64,000 bases of DNA. It comes from Allomuricauda sp. ARW1Y1 (GTDB lineage: Bacteria; Bacteroidota; Bacteroidia; Flavobacteriales; Flavobacteriaceae). The stretch spans positions 682,001 through 746,000 of the forward strand of contig NZ_JACBZU010000001.1 in assembly GCF_013407935.1 (NCBI RefSeq), in the 5' to 3' direction. Under the pieces are notes generated by a model. The model was not told the origin of the DNA, did not search any database, and saw only the letters and a list, made by a program, of their open reading frames with translations. The position numbers and the translations under genes are program-made. Shown in pieces: positions 27,124 to 34,194 of this stretch. How positions within the stretch are numbered: the stretch's first letter is position 1; each line of letters opens with the position of its first letter.

Positions 27124-29082
27124 CTATATTACTTTCATTTCAGTTTCTGGACTTAGCTGCTTCAGTAGCTGCTTTACATTGGTTTTGGCAGTATCGTTTT
27201 TGAAGCCACTGTCTTTGAACACAATGCGTAGCGGTTCATCTTTGGCAATGGCTTTAGCAAAGTCTTCATCAATGCCACTATCAAAACATGCATAGAGCGA
27301 GTTCTCAGCTACTTTAAAGACCTTCTTTCCTGATACTTCTACCTGCTCAATTTTAAGCGATAGGGGTAAGCCCCAATCCAACATTACTTGTGCCAATAAA
27401 TCATCTGCGGTGCGGTCTGACTTTACATTGTCTGCAAAGAGGTCTAAGTTCCCTTGGTCATAGTCCTGCGGCTTGTAATAGACGTCCTGCATGTTGCTGC
27501 TGTCTAAGCGATAGACACGGAAACCATAATCTATATCTGCATTGGTTTCTTCTTTGATTTTTTTGGCTGCTCTGCGTATACGCTCTTTGCCTAAAGTGCA
27601 TATCTCTTTGAACCCTGCATTATATGCTTCACTTCCTTCAAGTATTTCAGGAATCTGCACCATAATAAACTTTCGTTTTTCACCATCTTCACTATTTAGA
27701 TTCAGTATGGAATGAGCTGTTGTAGCTGACCCTGAGAAAAAGTCTAAGATTATATCACCTGATTCTGAGTTGCAGATTTTGGCTAAATAGGATATAAGCC
27801 CTGTAGGTTTCGCAAATTCAAAAGGTATATCAATCGCCTTTAATTCTTTGGCACTGTGTCTGTTTTCGTATTTAGTAATTAGGTCATTCGGTAACTGTCC
27901 CGCATCTTGTCTGTCCTTTAACCAAATCTTTGTGTTCACGTTCCATTTAGACGGATTTCCATCGCTATCTACCAAAACACCCTTATTGGTTTCGGCAAAC
28001 TCAACGTTTCCCTTTTCTTTCTCTTCTAAATACTTTGGATAAGTCCATCTCCAAACACCATCTTTTTGTGTCTGAGGCGCAATTTTGGAACCATCTTTCT
28101 TTTCAGAAGGGAAAATATTACCTGGCGGAATTACAAGGGTTCCATCGGGTGCTTCCACAAAATATCTTTGATTAACGCATCCACGCATTGGATCAAGAGA
28201 AGATTGATATAATCCCATGGCTCTATATTTTTCACCCTTCCTATCGCCATCTTTTTGAGTTTTTGTGTAGACCTTTTTTATCAATTCAGGATCCATCTCG
28301 TCCCTAAAGCCACTTGCATCATCATAATTTCTTGCAACTGCTATGACATATTCTATGTTTGGTGAAAAGAATTTCCCTTTGTTGCCACCTGACTTTGCAA
28401 GTCTCCCTACAACGCTAATTCTATTTACTTCACCAAATACATTATCAACGAGCTGAACCAAATTAGAAACTTCATCTTGCCCAATTGAAATGAATAAGAC
28501 ACCATCTTTTCGCAGAAGATTTCTCGCCAATTTTAACCTTGGAAACATCATTGTTAGCCAATCGGAATGATAGCGTCCCGCTGTATCAGGATTAGCTACT
28601 AAACGCTGGTTATACTCGTCCACTTGACCACTGTCTATCAATTCTTTATCTGATTCGATTTTAAAATTGTCTTTGTAAACGAAATCTCTACCCGTATTAT
28701 ATGGCGGGTCTATATAAATCATCTTAATCTTACCCAAATAGCTTTCTTGCAATAGCTTGAGCACTTCTAAGTTGTCGCCTTCTATGTAGAGGTTTTCAGT
28801 ATTGTCAAAATCTACAGAATCTTCTCGAACAGGGCGTAGGGTTTTGGTAGTGGGTAGATTGGCGGTTACTATAGCTTCTCGCTTCCCTGGCCACTCCAAA
28901 CGGTAACGTTCTTTATTGCCTTCTACCACGGCATGGCTTAGCTCTTGCTTGAGCAGGTCAAAGTCTATGGCTTTGCCTTCTGCGCTTTCCGTAACGCAGT
29001 TGGGGAAGAGGGCTGCCAACTTTTCAAAGTTTTCGTTCACTAAATCGGGAGAGGATAGGTCTAACTTATCTTTTGATACCAT
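27124..29082 (-). CDS. mod: type III DNA adenine methyltransferase Mod subunit
   Basis: 652 residues of beta-class N6-adenine methyltransferase order: motif IV I-D-P-P-Y-N-T-G at residues 124-131, before motif I I-L-D-F-F-S-G-S-A-T-T near residue 450. The region between, with R-R-T-like and K-W-N-V-N-T-K segments, is the target-recognition part. Mod modifies one strand at an asymmetric 5-6-bp site, and Res needs it for recognition. It is the first gene of the defence operon, reading away from a 357-base AT-rich upstream region. No poly-base tract suggestive of phase variation is seen in the coding part. Confidence 0.94.
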   Translation of the reverse strand: MVSKDKLDLSSPDLVNENFEKLAALFPNCVTESAEGKAIDFDLLKQELSHAVVEGNKERYRLEWPGKREAIVTANLPTTKTLRPVREDSVDFDNTENLYIEGDNLEVLKLLQESYLGKIKMIYIDPPYNTGRDFVYKDNFKIESDKELIDSGQVDEYNQRLVANPDTAGRYHSDWLTMMFPRLKLARNLLRKDGVLFISIGQDEVSNLVQLVDNVFGEVNRISVVGRLAKSGGNKGKFFSPNIEYVIAVARNYDDASGFRDEMDPELIKKVYTKTQKDGDRKGEKYRAMGLYQSSLDPMRGCVNQRYFVEAPDGTLVIPPGNIFPSEKKDGSKIAPQTQKDGVWRWTYPKYLEEKEKGNVEFAETNKGVLVDSDGNPSKWNVNTKIWLKDRQDAGQLPNDLITKYENRHSAKELKAIDIPFEFAKPTGLISYLAKICNSESGDIILDFFSGSATTAHSILNLNSEDGEKRKFIMVQIPEILEGSEAYNAGFKEICTLGKERIRRAAKKIKEETNADIDYGFRVYRLDSSNMQDVYYKPQDYDQGNLDLFADNVKSDRTADDLLAQVMLDWGLPLSLKIEQVEVSGKKVFKVAENSLYACFDSGIDEDFAKAIAKDEPLRIVFKDSGFKNDTAKTNVKQLLKQLSPETEMKVI

Positions 29083-29439
29083 GTATTTGTACTTGTTTTA
29101 GTCAATGTTGGCACTTTGTATGTTTGTAGGGGGGTTACAATAGAAATCGACTGTTAAAATATAAAATTCTGGAAGTAATTAAGGAAAGTTAAGACGGAAA
29201 CTTAATTATTGTTAAGGCTACAACTTAAATTTTTTTAAAATTTTTTGTGGGAGCCCTTTTGCAAACCTCCCCCTCACAAGACCCCCACTAATTTCAAGGA
29301 AGGGGATACCCCCCTGCCTGTTCATTTCAGCACATTTTTTTCAGGCGACAGTTTATACAAACAAGGTGATAGCTGTTTAAAGACTGTTGTCTTTAATGTG
29401 TTGGAACACTTCAAATGTTTAACTCTAAAATCTAATACT
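29083..29439. other. non-coding region upstream of the defence operon and of the 131-aa gene
   Basis: 357 bases between divergent genes. It is A+T-rich near 29150-29245 (runs of A/T around 29155, 29222-29242) and has C-rich blocks at 29262-29314. Divergent promoters for mod (minus) and the gene at 29440 (plus) must be here, but I see no perfect TAnnTTTG box with a good -33 partner on either strand. No clear inverted repeat longer than 6 bp was seen. Confidence 0.5.
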
Positions 29440-29835
29440 ATGGTACGAATCATCGATTACAAACAGTACACCAATGAGGATGGTGAATCCTTTTTTGCAT
29501 TGGAACTTCAAGGAGGCATTGAGATGGTTAAATCCCAAAAGACGGAAAGGTTCTATGCAACCGCAAGGAAAGTGACTATTCCCTCAACCTTTAATGAAGA
29601 AACCTGCAAGAGCCTTATCGGTACAGAAATGCCGGGTAGGATTGTAAAAGTGGAAACTGAACCTTATGAGTACACGCTTAAGGAAACAGGAGAGGTCATT
29701 GAACTTTCCCACAGGTATGAATACCAGCCTGAGATAGTGCAAGAGGCAAAGGTTGAGAAGTCCTCTTCAACTCTGGATGACTTTGTCAAATTTGAGAATC
29801 CCGTGGAACAATTCTCCACAAATGGGGTGATGTAA
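29440..29835 (+). CDS. conserved element protein of unknown function
   Basis: 131 residues from the ATG at 29440; the frame is open upstream to 29245 but that part is not conserved-looking. The sequence is beta-rich and opens V-R-I-I-D-Y-K-Q-Y-T-N-E-D-G-E-S-F-F-A-L-E-L-Q-G. Such proteins sit next to radC and Sak4 genes in Bacteroidota integrative elements and are sometimes annotated as unknown; I cannot assign a role. Soluble, no membrane helix. It is 69 bases upstream of radC and probably co-transcribed with it. Confidence 0.65.
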   Translation: MVRIIDYKQYTNEDGESFFALELQGGIEMVKSQKTERFYATARKVTIPSTFNEETCKSLIGTEMPGRIVKVETEPYEYTLKETGEVIELSHRYEYQPEIVQEAKVEKSSSTLDDFVKFENPVEQFSTNGVM

Positions 29836-29904
29836 ATAATAACAGGTCCAATTCTGCTGTAGGTCATTGACTTGCAAGCAGACTTGGACATTAATATGTA
29901 AACA

Positions 29905-30345
29905 ATGAAAAATTTTATAAGGGAGATAGTGGTGTCCTATTCATCTGGGGATTCCAACAAGATAAAGATAACCTCTAGCCAAAAGGCATTCGAGAGCTTT
30001 CTTTCTTCTTGGAACTTTAATACAATTGAACTACAGGAGGAATTCAAGGTAATGGTTCTGAACCGTAACAACGAAGTATTGGGCATATGCCCATTGTCGA
30101 GGGGAGGGGTTTCCGGAACAATTGTAGATGCCAAATTGGTTTTTTCGATCGCGTTAAAATGCAACGCATCTTCCATAATTGTGGCCCATAACCACCCCAG
30201 TGGGAATTTAAAGCCAAGTGATGCGGATATCAAGTTGACCAAGAAGCTGAAACAAGCGGCAGCTTATTTGGATATTCAATTTTTGGATCACGTTATAGTA
30301 ACAAAAAACGGATATACAAGCTTCTCTGATAAAGGTTTGATGTAA
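29905..30345 (+). CDS. radC: RadC-like JAB/MPN domain protein
   Basis: 146 residues forming only the JAMM part of RadC. The metal motif is A-H-N-H-P-S-G-N-L-K-P-S-D-A-D at about residues 93-107, preceded by the conserved E-x-F-K-V-M-V-L-N-R-N-N-E-V-L-G and followed by D-H-V-I-V-T-K-N-G-Y-T-S-F. The N-terminal helix-hairpin-helix of full-length RadC is missing, as is usual for versions on mobile elements. Despite the name, no confirmed DNA-repair role exists. Its conserved presence on islands suggests a role in element biology or counter-defence. Confidence 0.9.
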   Translation: MKNFIREIVVSYSSGDSNKIKITSSQKAFESFLSSWNFNTIELQEEFKVMVLNRNNEVLGICPLSRGGVSGTIVDAKLVFSIALKCNASSIIVAHNHPSGNLKPSDADIKLTKKLKQAAAYLDIQFLDHVIVTKNGYTSFSDKGLM

Positions 30346-30471
30346 ACCCGAAAACGCATGGCTGAATGAGTGCCCCTCATTTAGTAGCTTCTCAGGTTCT
30401 TGAGAAATTTGAACCCATATATTAATAGCGTTTTTTTAATTTACCTGTACCTTTAGGAACGAAATTAACCC

Positions 30472-30954
30472 ATGTCCAAAAATCTGGAGGTCTATCAACT
30501 ATGTTTAGCAGAGGTCTATCCTTTCAATGAAATTGAACTGGACTTTTTCAAAGATAAACTGGACTTCAAATATGTATCCGCTAATAGGTACATTAACTGG
30601 AGTTATGATTTGATAAAGGAATATGAGCCCCTGTGGGATTGGGACGTACTTGATAGTAATAGCTCCGTATTTGATAAGGTCACATTGGGGCTCCTATTTC
30701 CAGAAAGAGTAGCCTTACCACAATGCACTTGTTTTAGAATGGAAGATTTTTGCGAATATGCTGAATGTTTGGTCAATATAAAAAGGCTTTCCTTCAACTC
30801 TAGCCTGTATCAACAGTATGGAGATATCTATATCAAATTGGATATGTTGTGCGGTACAAGATTGATAGATCAAGAAATGTTGGTGGAAGTCTTGGTAAAT
30901 AATCAAGCGTCCACTATTGAACAACTAATCGCAGCAACGTTCAAAAAATGCTAA
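30472..30954 (+). CDS. hypothetical protein
   Basis: 160 residues, unknown. Aromatic-rich, with N-W-S-Y-D-L-I-K-E-Y-E-P-L-W-D-W-D-V-L-D in the middle, a pattern also found in repeat proteins where W-D-W units stack. There is a cysteine pair Q-C-T-C-F near residue 84. No signal peptide. Its last four bases overlap the stop of the convergent XRE gene. It lies between radC and the regulator and may be cargo. Confidence 0.55.
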   Translation: MSKNLEVYQLCLAEVYPFNEIELDFFKDKLDFKYVSANRYINWSYDLIKEYEPLWDWDVLDSNSSVFDKVTLGLLFPERVALPQCTCFRMEDFCEYAECLVNIKRLSFNSSLYQQYGDIYIKLDMLCGTRLIDQEMLVEVLVNNQASTIEQLIAATFKKC

Positions 30955-31166
30955 AATTTAAAAAGTTCCTCAATTTTGACATCAAGAGCAATGGCTACCT
31001 TGTTGATTGTGGAAAGTGTGCAGTTCACTTTACCTGCTTCCAGTCTGGACATATTGGATTTCTCAAAATTACATTTAGCCGCTAAGTCCTGTTGGGAAAG
31101 GTTCTTTTGAACCCGTATTTCTCGAATTCTTTCACCAACTTTATACTGTAGCATTTTGGCCTGCAT
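30951..31166 (-). CDS. XRE-family transcriptional regulator
   Basis: 71 residues consisting of a single HTH_XRE domain: V-G-E-R-I-R-E-I-R-V-Q-K-N-L-S-Q-Q-D-L-A, then F-E-K-S-N-M-S-R-L-E-A-G and the closing L-D-V-K-I-E-E-L-F-K. The start may be 31166 or the ATG at 31154. There is no ligand or dimerisation domain, so it resembles a Cro-like or controller (C) protein. Two palindromes with half-site TTATCA lie directly upstream at 31171-31234, likely its autoregulatory operators. It may also control the restriction operon. Confidence 0.9.
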   Translation of the reverse strand: MQAKMLQYKVGERIREIRVQKNLSQQDLAAKCNFEKSNMSRLEAGKVNCTLSTINKVAIALDVKIEELFKF

Positions 31167-31170
31167 AGGG

Positions 31171-31234
31171 TTATCATATGATACAACCCAAAAATGCCCT
31201 ATGTTTGTGCCTAGTTGGTTATCACAAATGATAA
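31171..31234. promoter_or_regulatory. tandem operators upstream of the XRE regulator
   Basis: Two inverted repeats share half-site TTATCA/TGATAA: TTATCATATGATAC at 31171-31184 (a perfect 12-bp core) and TTATCACAAATGATAA at 31219-31234 (perfect 6+6 with a 4-base spacer). The first abuts the regulator start codon and the centres are about 49 bases apart. Confidence 0.7.
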
Positions 31235-31323
31235 CAGGTTAGTATAAAATGAGTGATTCTGTAAAGGGCTAGGTAAAATGAATGGTATCTTGAAAATTGT
31301 AAATAACCAAAAGCATAAAACCA

Positions 31324-31842
31324 ATGAAAACATTTTTATTAACTCTCGTAGTACTTATGGTAAATACTGGTTTGGCTTCACAAGAAACTGAAGACAAATA
31401 TCCTCTTAATGAGTTCTTCGATTTATATTTTGAAGGAAGGGGTCTTAATGTAATCCTGAAGTTTAATGATCCTGAGTCTGAATCCACAGTATATACTATC
31501 GATGGAATAAAAGAACTAAGTGGAATTGATACCAAATTACATGTTGTCCATGAAAGTTATCGTTTATTTGAAAAAGTGTCAATTCAAACCCGTTTTGCCA
31601 TCGAAGAATTATGGTCTATAAAGGAAAGGTACGATTTGATTAATGAATGGGCCACACCTTCTTATCCGGCTAATATATTCTGGGACAAAAAAAGAAAGAC
31701 TTTTGTTCTAACCGTATCAACAATTGTCTTCTCTAAATCAAAAACTGTTTCTGTAGCAAGAATAGATGACATGTACCTTGGATTTATTGCTGCATTGAAG
31801 GATTTGAATGATTCACAAACAATTAAATTCCAGCAATTATGA
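31324..31842 (+). CDS. hypothetical secreted protein
   Basis: 172 residues with a signal peptide (FLLTLVVLMVNTGLASQ). The mature part has no motif I can name: charged, mixed alpha/beta, with L-S-G-I-D-T-K-L-H-V-V and K-T-F-V-L-T-V-S-T-I-V. Its stop overlaps the ATG of the next gene by 4 bases, so the two secreted proteins form a coupled pair and probably function together. Element cargo near attR. No cysteines, so no disulfide or lipoprotein features. Confidence 0.6.
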   Translation: MKTFLLTLVVLMVNTGLASQETEDKYPLNEFFDLYFEGRGLNVILKFNDPESESTVYTIDGIKELSGIDTKLHVVHESYRLFEKVSIQTRFAIEELWSIKERYDLINEWATPSYPANIFWDKKRKTFVLTVSTIVFSKSKTVSVARIDDMYLGFIAALKDLNDSQTIKFQQL

Positions 31843-32324
31843 GAAGAATTGTCTTTGTATTATTAGTTATTTTAAATTGCGGTAGTTTAAATGCCCAAAG
31901 CAAAAGGGAAACGGAGTTATGGATATCTGAAAAGTATAACTATTATAAGTACAACAATAGACTTCACAAGAATAATTTTCTGCGTTTTGATTCTGAAAAA
32001 ATTATTTTAATTAAATCATATGGTTCTTATTCTGGAATTTCATACCAGAATGTAGAGAGTATTAAAATAAGTCCATTTAAAGTTGACGACCGTGAAGGAT
32101 TTACAATAAGTTTTTATTGTAACTCGGGAAATAAATGTATCGAAGAAGGGGAATATAAGAATCAGCATTTAATACCAGAGGAAAGGAAGCTCAACAATTA
32201 TTTTTCGATTTATCTGGATAAAAAGTTTGAAGAGGATGATATGCCAAAAAGGATGGAGAAGGCACTTCTTCATTTAATAAAATTAAATGGAGGGGAAGCC
32301 ATAATAAAAAAAGAGGCATTTTAA
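31839..32324 (+). CDS. hypothetical secreted protein
   Basis: 161 residues with a signal peptide (IVFVLLVILNCGSLNAQ). The mature domain is rich in Tyr, Lys and Asn (K-Y-N-Y-Y-K-Y-N-N-R-L-H-K-N) and carries a single cysteine pair (Y-C-N-S-G-N-K-C) that could form a disulfide. Function unknown. It is the last gene of the element before the att-site repeats and is translationally coupled to the secreted protein upstream. Low G+C composition supports its being foreign cargo. Confidence 0.6.
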   Translation: MRRIVFVLLVILNCGSLNAQSKRETELWISEKYNYYKYNNRLHKNNFLRFDSEKIILIKSYGSYSGISYQNVESIKISPFKVDDREGFTISFYCNSGNKCIEEGEYKNQHLIPEERKLNNYFSIYLDKKFEEDDMPKRMEKALLHLIKLNGGEAIIKKEAF

Positions 32325-32350
32325 TTTTTAATAGTTAAGCTTGTAAGAAC

Positions 32351-32374
32351 TGCAACCTTTGCAACCTTTGCAAA
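32351..32374 (-). repeat. inverted copy of the TTGCAAAGG 9-bp-period repeat near attR
   Basis: Read on the minus strand this is TTGCAAAGG twice plus TTGCA, the same period and core as 12351-12372. It lies about 170 bases inside attR. Confidence 0.55.
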
Positions 32375-32403
32375 ATTTCCTTTGAGTTTCAAGTAATAAT
32401 TAT

Positions 32404-32422
32404 GGTACTAGTTTGGGTACTT
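32404..32422 (+). repeat. right copy of the 19-bp subterminal repeat
   Basis: GGTACTAGTTTGGGTACTT matches 9721-9739 at 17 of 19 positions in the same orientation. It also contains GGTAC twice at a 12-base period. Confidence 0.6.
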
Positions 32423-32541
32423 GCTTGTGAAAGAATAAAATGAAAACAACTGAAAATTTTTGGCTCAAATTATATCCTACAGTGCTAATTTTCAAGTAAT
32501 AATGTAATAAATGAAACCATAGGATAGATAATCCAAACTTT

Positions 32542-32584
32542 CTGTTAATCAGAGGGTCCTTGGTTCGAGCCCAAGAGGGGGAGC
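32542..32584 (+). repeat. attR: 43-bp copy of the tRNA-Asn 3' half
   Basis: Identical to 9627-9669. It lacks the acceptor 5' strand, D-arm and 5' anticodon stem, so it is not a tRNA gene. The original tRNA terminator follows at 32594. Confidence 0.93.
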
Positions 32585-32593
32585 AGACACAGC

Positions 32594-32630
32594 AAGGCTT
32601 CAGAGAAAATCTTACTCTGGAGCCTTTTTT
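32594..32630 (+). terminator. displaced original terminator of tRNA-Asn
   Basis: A 12-bp stem (32594-32605 with 32615-32626, one G-T pair) with a 9-base loop and a following T-run (32625-32630). With no gene reading into it except the att repeat, it is best explained as the pre-insertion tRNA terminator. Confidence 0.82.
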
Positions 32631-32774
32631 ATTGGAAGACAGACAGGATATTTGGGAATCGTTTTTAAAGTCTAGCCCAAAAAAAATCTTCACCTCATAG
32701 GCGCATTCGTTTTTAAACTTGGCTCTGATCAATTTGTAATATCTTTATATTCCAGAATAGCAATTGATTGAAAA

Positions 32775-32957
32775 ATGGAAGTGCAATTTCGTACCAAGAA
32801 TGAATCCAATCAGGAGCAAGAAAGGAATTTCTTGGAGCTCACCCCCGTTGAGCGGATTTACCGTTTCTTAGATCTGATGCAGCGCATCAACCGATTTCCG
32901 ACAAAGGCCAAAGACGATGGGAATAACTTCACCATTCAAATTACTACAGGTAAATGA
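32775..32957 (+). CDS. small hypothetical protein paired with a nucleotidyltransferase
   Basis: 60 residues, polar, with a helix F-L-E-L-T-P-V-E-R-I-Y-R-F-L-D-L-M-Q-R-I. No recognised motif. It overlaps the following gene as ATGA, so they are translationally coupled and could form a two-component module. It is the first gene outside the integrated element. Confidence 0.6.
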   Translation: MEVQFRTKNESNQEQERNFLELTPVERIYRFLDLMQRINRFPTKAKDDGNNFTIQITTGK

Positions 32958-33433
32958 GACAATGGAAAGAGGATATCGACCTTTTTTTGGAAATGACCCA
33001 CAAACATGGGGTTCGGATGCTCATGGTAGGTGGTGGTGCCGTCAATTTTCACGGGCATCAAAGACATTCTGCCGACGTTGATTTCTGGATAGATTCCAAG
33101 GAAGAAAATTTTAAAAGGTTGATAAAAGTGTTCAATGAGATGGGATATGAGATTGAAGATTTCCCCAAGGAAGTGAAGGATGGACGCCAAAACATTTCCA
33201 TTAAATTCTCACCAGCCGACCTCAACCTAGAACTTATCACCAATTTTTCCGTAATCAAAAGCTTCGACCAAGCTTATAAAGATGCTGAAGAGGCTTCGTT
33301 GGAAGACCAACCCCATCTTAAGTGGAAAGTGTTAAGTCTTGATGATTTGATTACAAGTAAGATAAAATCAGGAAGGCCCAAGGATTTGGCCGATGTCCAA
33401 CAACTGAAGCGAATCAACAATAAAAGTAACTAG
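32954..33433 (+). CDS. nucleotidyltransferase-fold protein (DUF6036/AbiEii-like)
   Basis: 159 residues. The N-terminal half has the nucleotidyltransferase signature: V-G-G-G-A-V-N-F-H-G-H-Q-R, then S-A-D-V-D-F-W-I (the D-x-D metal pair). A third acidic position sits in A-D-L-N-L-E-L-I, and the C-terminus closes with D-D-L-I-T-S-K-I-K-S-G-R-P-K-D-L-A-D-V. Relatives include MNT-type antitoxins and AbiEii-like toxins. With its overlapping 60-residue partner it could be a toxin-antitoxin or nucleotide-transfer module; the sequence alone does not decide. Confidence 0.78.
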   Translation: MRQWKEDIDLFLEMTHKHGVRMLMVGGGAVNFHGHQRHSADVDFWIDSKEENFKRLIKVFNEMGYEIEDFPKEVKDGRQNISIKFSPADLNLELITNFSVIKSFDQAYKDAEEASLEDQPHLKWKVLSLDDLITSKIKSGRPKDLADVQQLKRINNKSN

Positions 33434-33489
33434 TAAAGCCCTGCTCTTCTTTTGAATCAAAGGTGGATTTATCTGCCTAATCTCTTTGC

Positions 33490-33936
33490 TCAATTCCTCA
33501 TTTCATTTCTTCGCATGGGCATGGCATCTATGATGCTAAATAGCTCTTCTCGGGAAACGATATCATTTTTTCGAAGTTTGATTCCGCCGTCCAGGCCAAT
33601 AAGGATGATCTCAAACGCTTCGTTTGCATTTAGCATGGGTTTGATTCCTTTTTCAGGAAGTTTTCCGGTGTAATTCTCCATGTTGTTGGTATAATCCGTA
33701 AAAGAGAATTCATCTTGCCGAATGGCATACAGCACCAGTTTTCGTTCCCTTAGTTCTTTATTCGAGTCCTTGAATTCCAATAGCTGGTCTGCGAATCTTT
33801 CGGAATGGTCAACAGCGGTTTTTATGATAAGGGTTCTATGTTTCCATTTATGATTGTCCAAGTTTTGGGCGGACATAGGTTTAGTAGCAAAAAGACTCAT
33901 CAAAATGAGGATTTTTAATATCAGTGGATTTTTCAT
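33490..33936 (-). CDS. DUF4174 domain secreted protein
   Basis: About 148 residues from the ATG at 33936 (a TTG three codons earlier is less likely). A signal peptide (KILILMSLFATKPMSAQ) precedes a thioredoxin-like domain of the DUF4174 family: H-R-T-L-I-I-K-T, E-R-K-L-V-L-Y-A-I-R, F-E-I-I-L-I-G-L-D-G-G-I-K-L-R and the closing I-D-A-M-P-M-R-R-N-E-M. No CxxC, so not a redox enzyme. Periplasmic role unknown. Monocistronic and convergent with the nucleotidyltransferase. Confidence 0.85.
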   Translation of the reverse strand: MKNPLILKILILMSLFATKPMSAQNLDNHKWKHRTLIIKTAVDHSERFADQLLEFKDSNKELRERKLVLYAIRQDEFSFTDYTNNMENYTGKLPEKGIKPMLNANEAFEIILIGLDGGIKLRKNDIVSREELFSIIDAMPMRRNEMRN

Positions 33937-34091
33937 CGAATTCAATTTTTGGTATGTAGGGGCATTACTTCTATCGTGGATAACAACTATTCGGGATACC
34001 CCTTAAAAGTTAGTCATATTTTTTGAGGTAAGTGGTTTTGCACATCCCGTGTATGATTCAAAAAAAAAATACTTCATACAACTTGCCTTTA

Positions 34092-34156
34092 CACAACAAC
34101 TATAAGATAAGACACAACAAATTGTAAGATAATTCATAACAATTTGAAAGATGAGG
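34092..34156 (+). repeat. three imperfect 21-22-bp direct repeats upstream of the collagen-like gene
   Basis: Units starting at 34092, 34113 and 34135 share CA(C/T)AACAA followed by a (T/G)(A/T)AAGAT block. The spacing of two helical turns places identical faces on the same side of DNA. They lie 40-100 bases before the ATG at 34195. Confidence 0.5.
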
Positions 34157-34194
34157 ACGTTGTAGGCATCGTAACATAAAAACCAAACTGTACT

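Larger units (their letters stand above)
9627..32584. mobile_element. integrative element at tRNA-Asn carrying a defence operon
   Basis: A 22.96-kb element defined by the 43-bp repeats at 9627 and 32542. It holds its own tyrosine recombinase, a HTH protein, a DUF3987 protein, a KilAC-like protein, a Sak4-type ATPase, RadC, a XRE regulator and a six-gene restriction operon. It is visibly richer in A+T than its flanks. No conjugation, mobilisation relaxase or phage structural gene is seen, so it is either mobilised by another element or is a satellite-like genomic island. Imperfect repeats near both ends may be recombinase arm sites. Confidence 0.88.

Noticed and set aside
15930..29082. BREX or DISARM assignment of the defence operon
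   Set aside because: No PglZ/BrxC or DrmA/B/C-type genes; the methylase is a type III Mod and a McrBC pair is present.
32542..32584. Second tRNA-Asn gene
   Set aside because: Only the 3' half is present: no acceptor 5' strand, D-arm or 5' anticodon stem.
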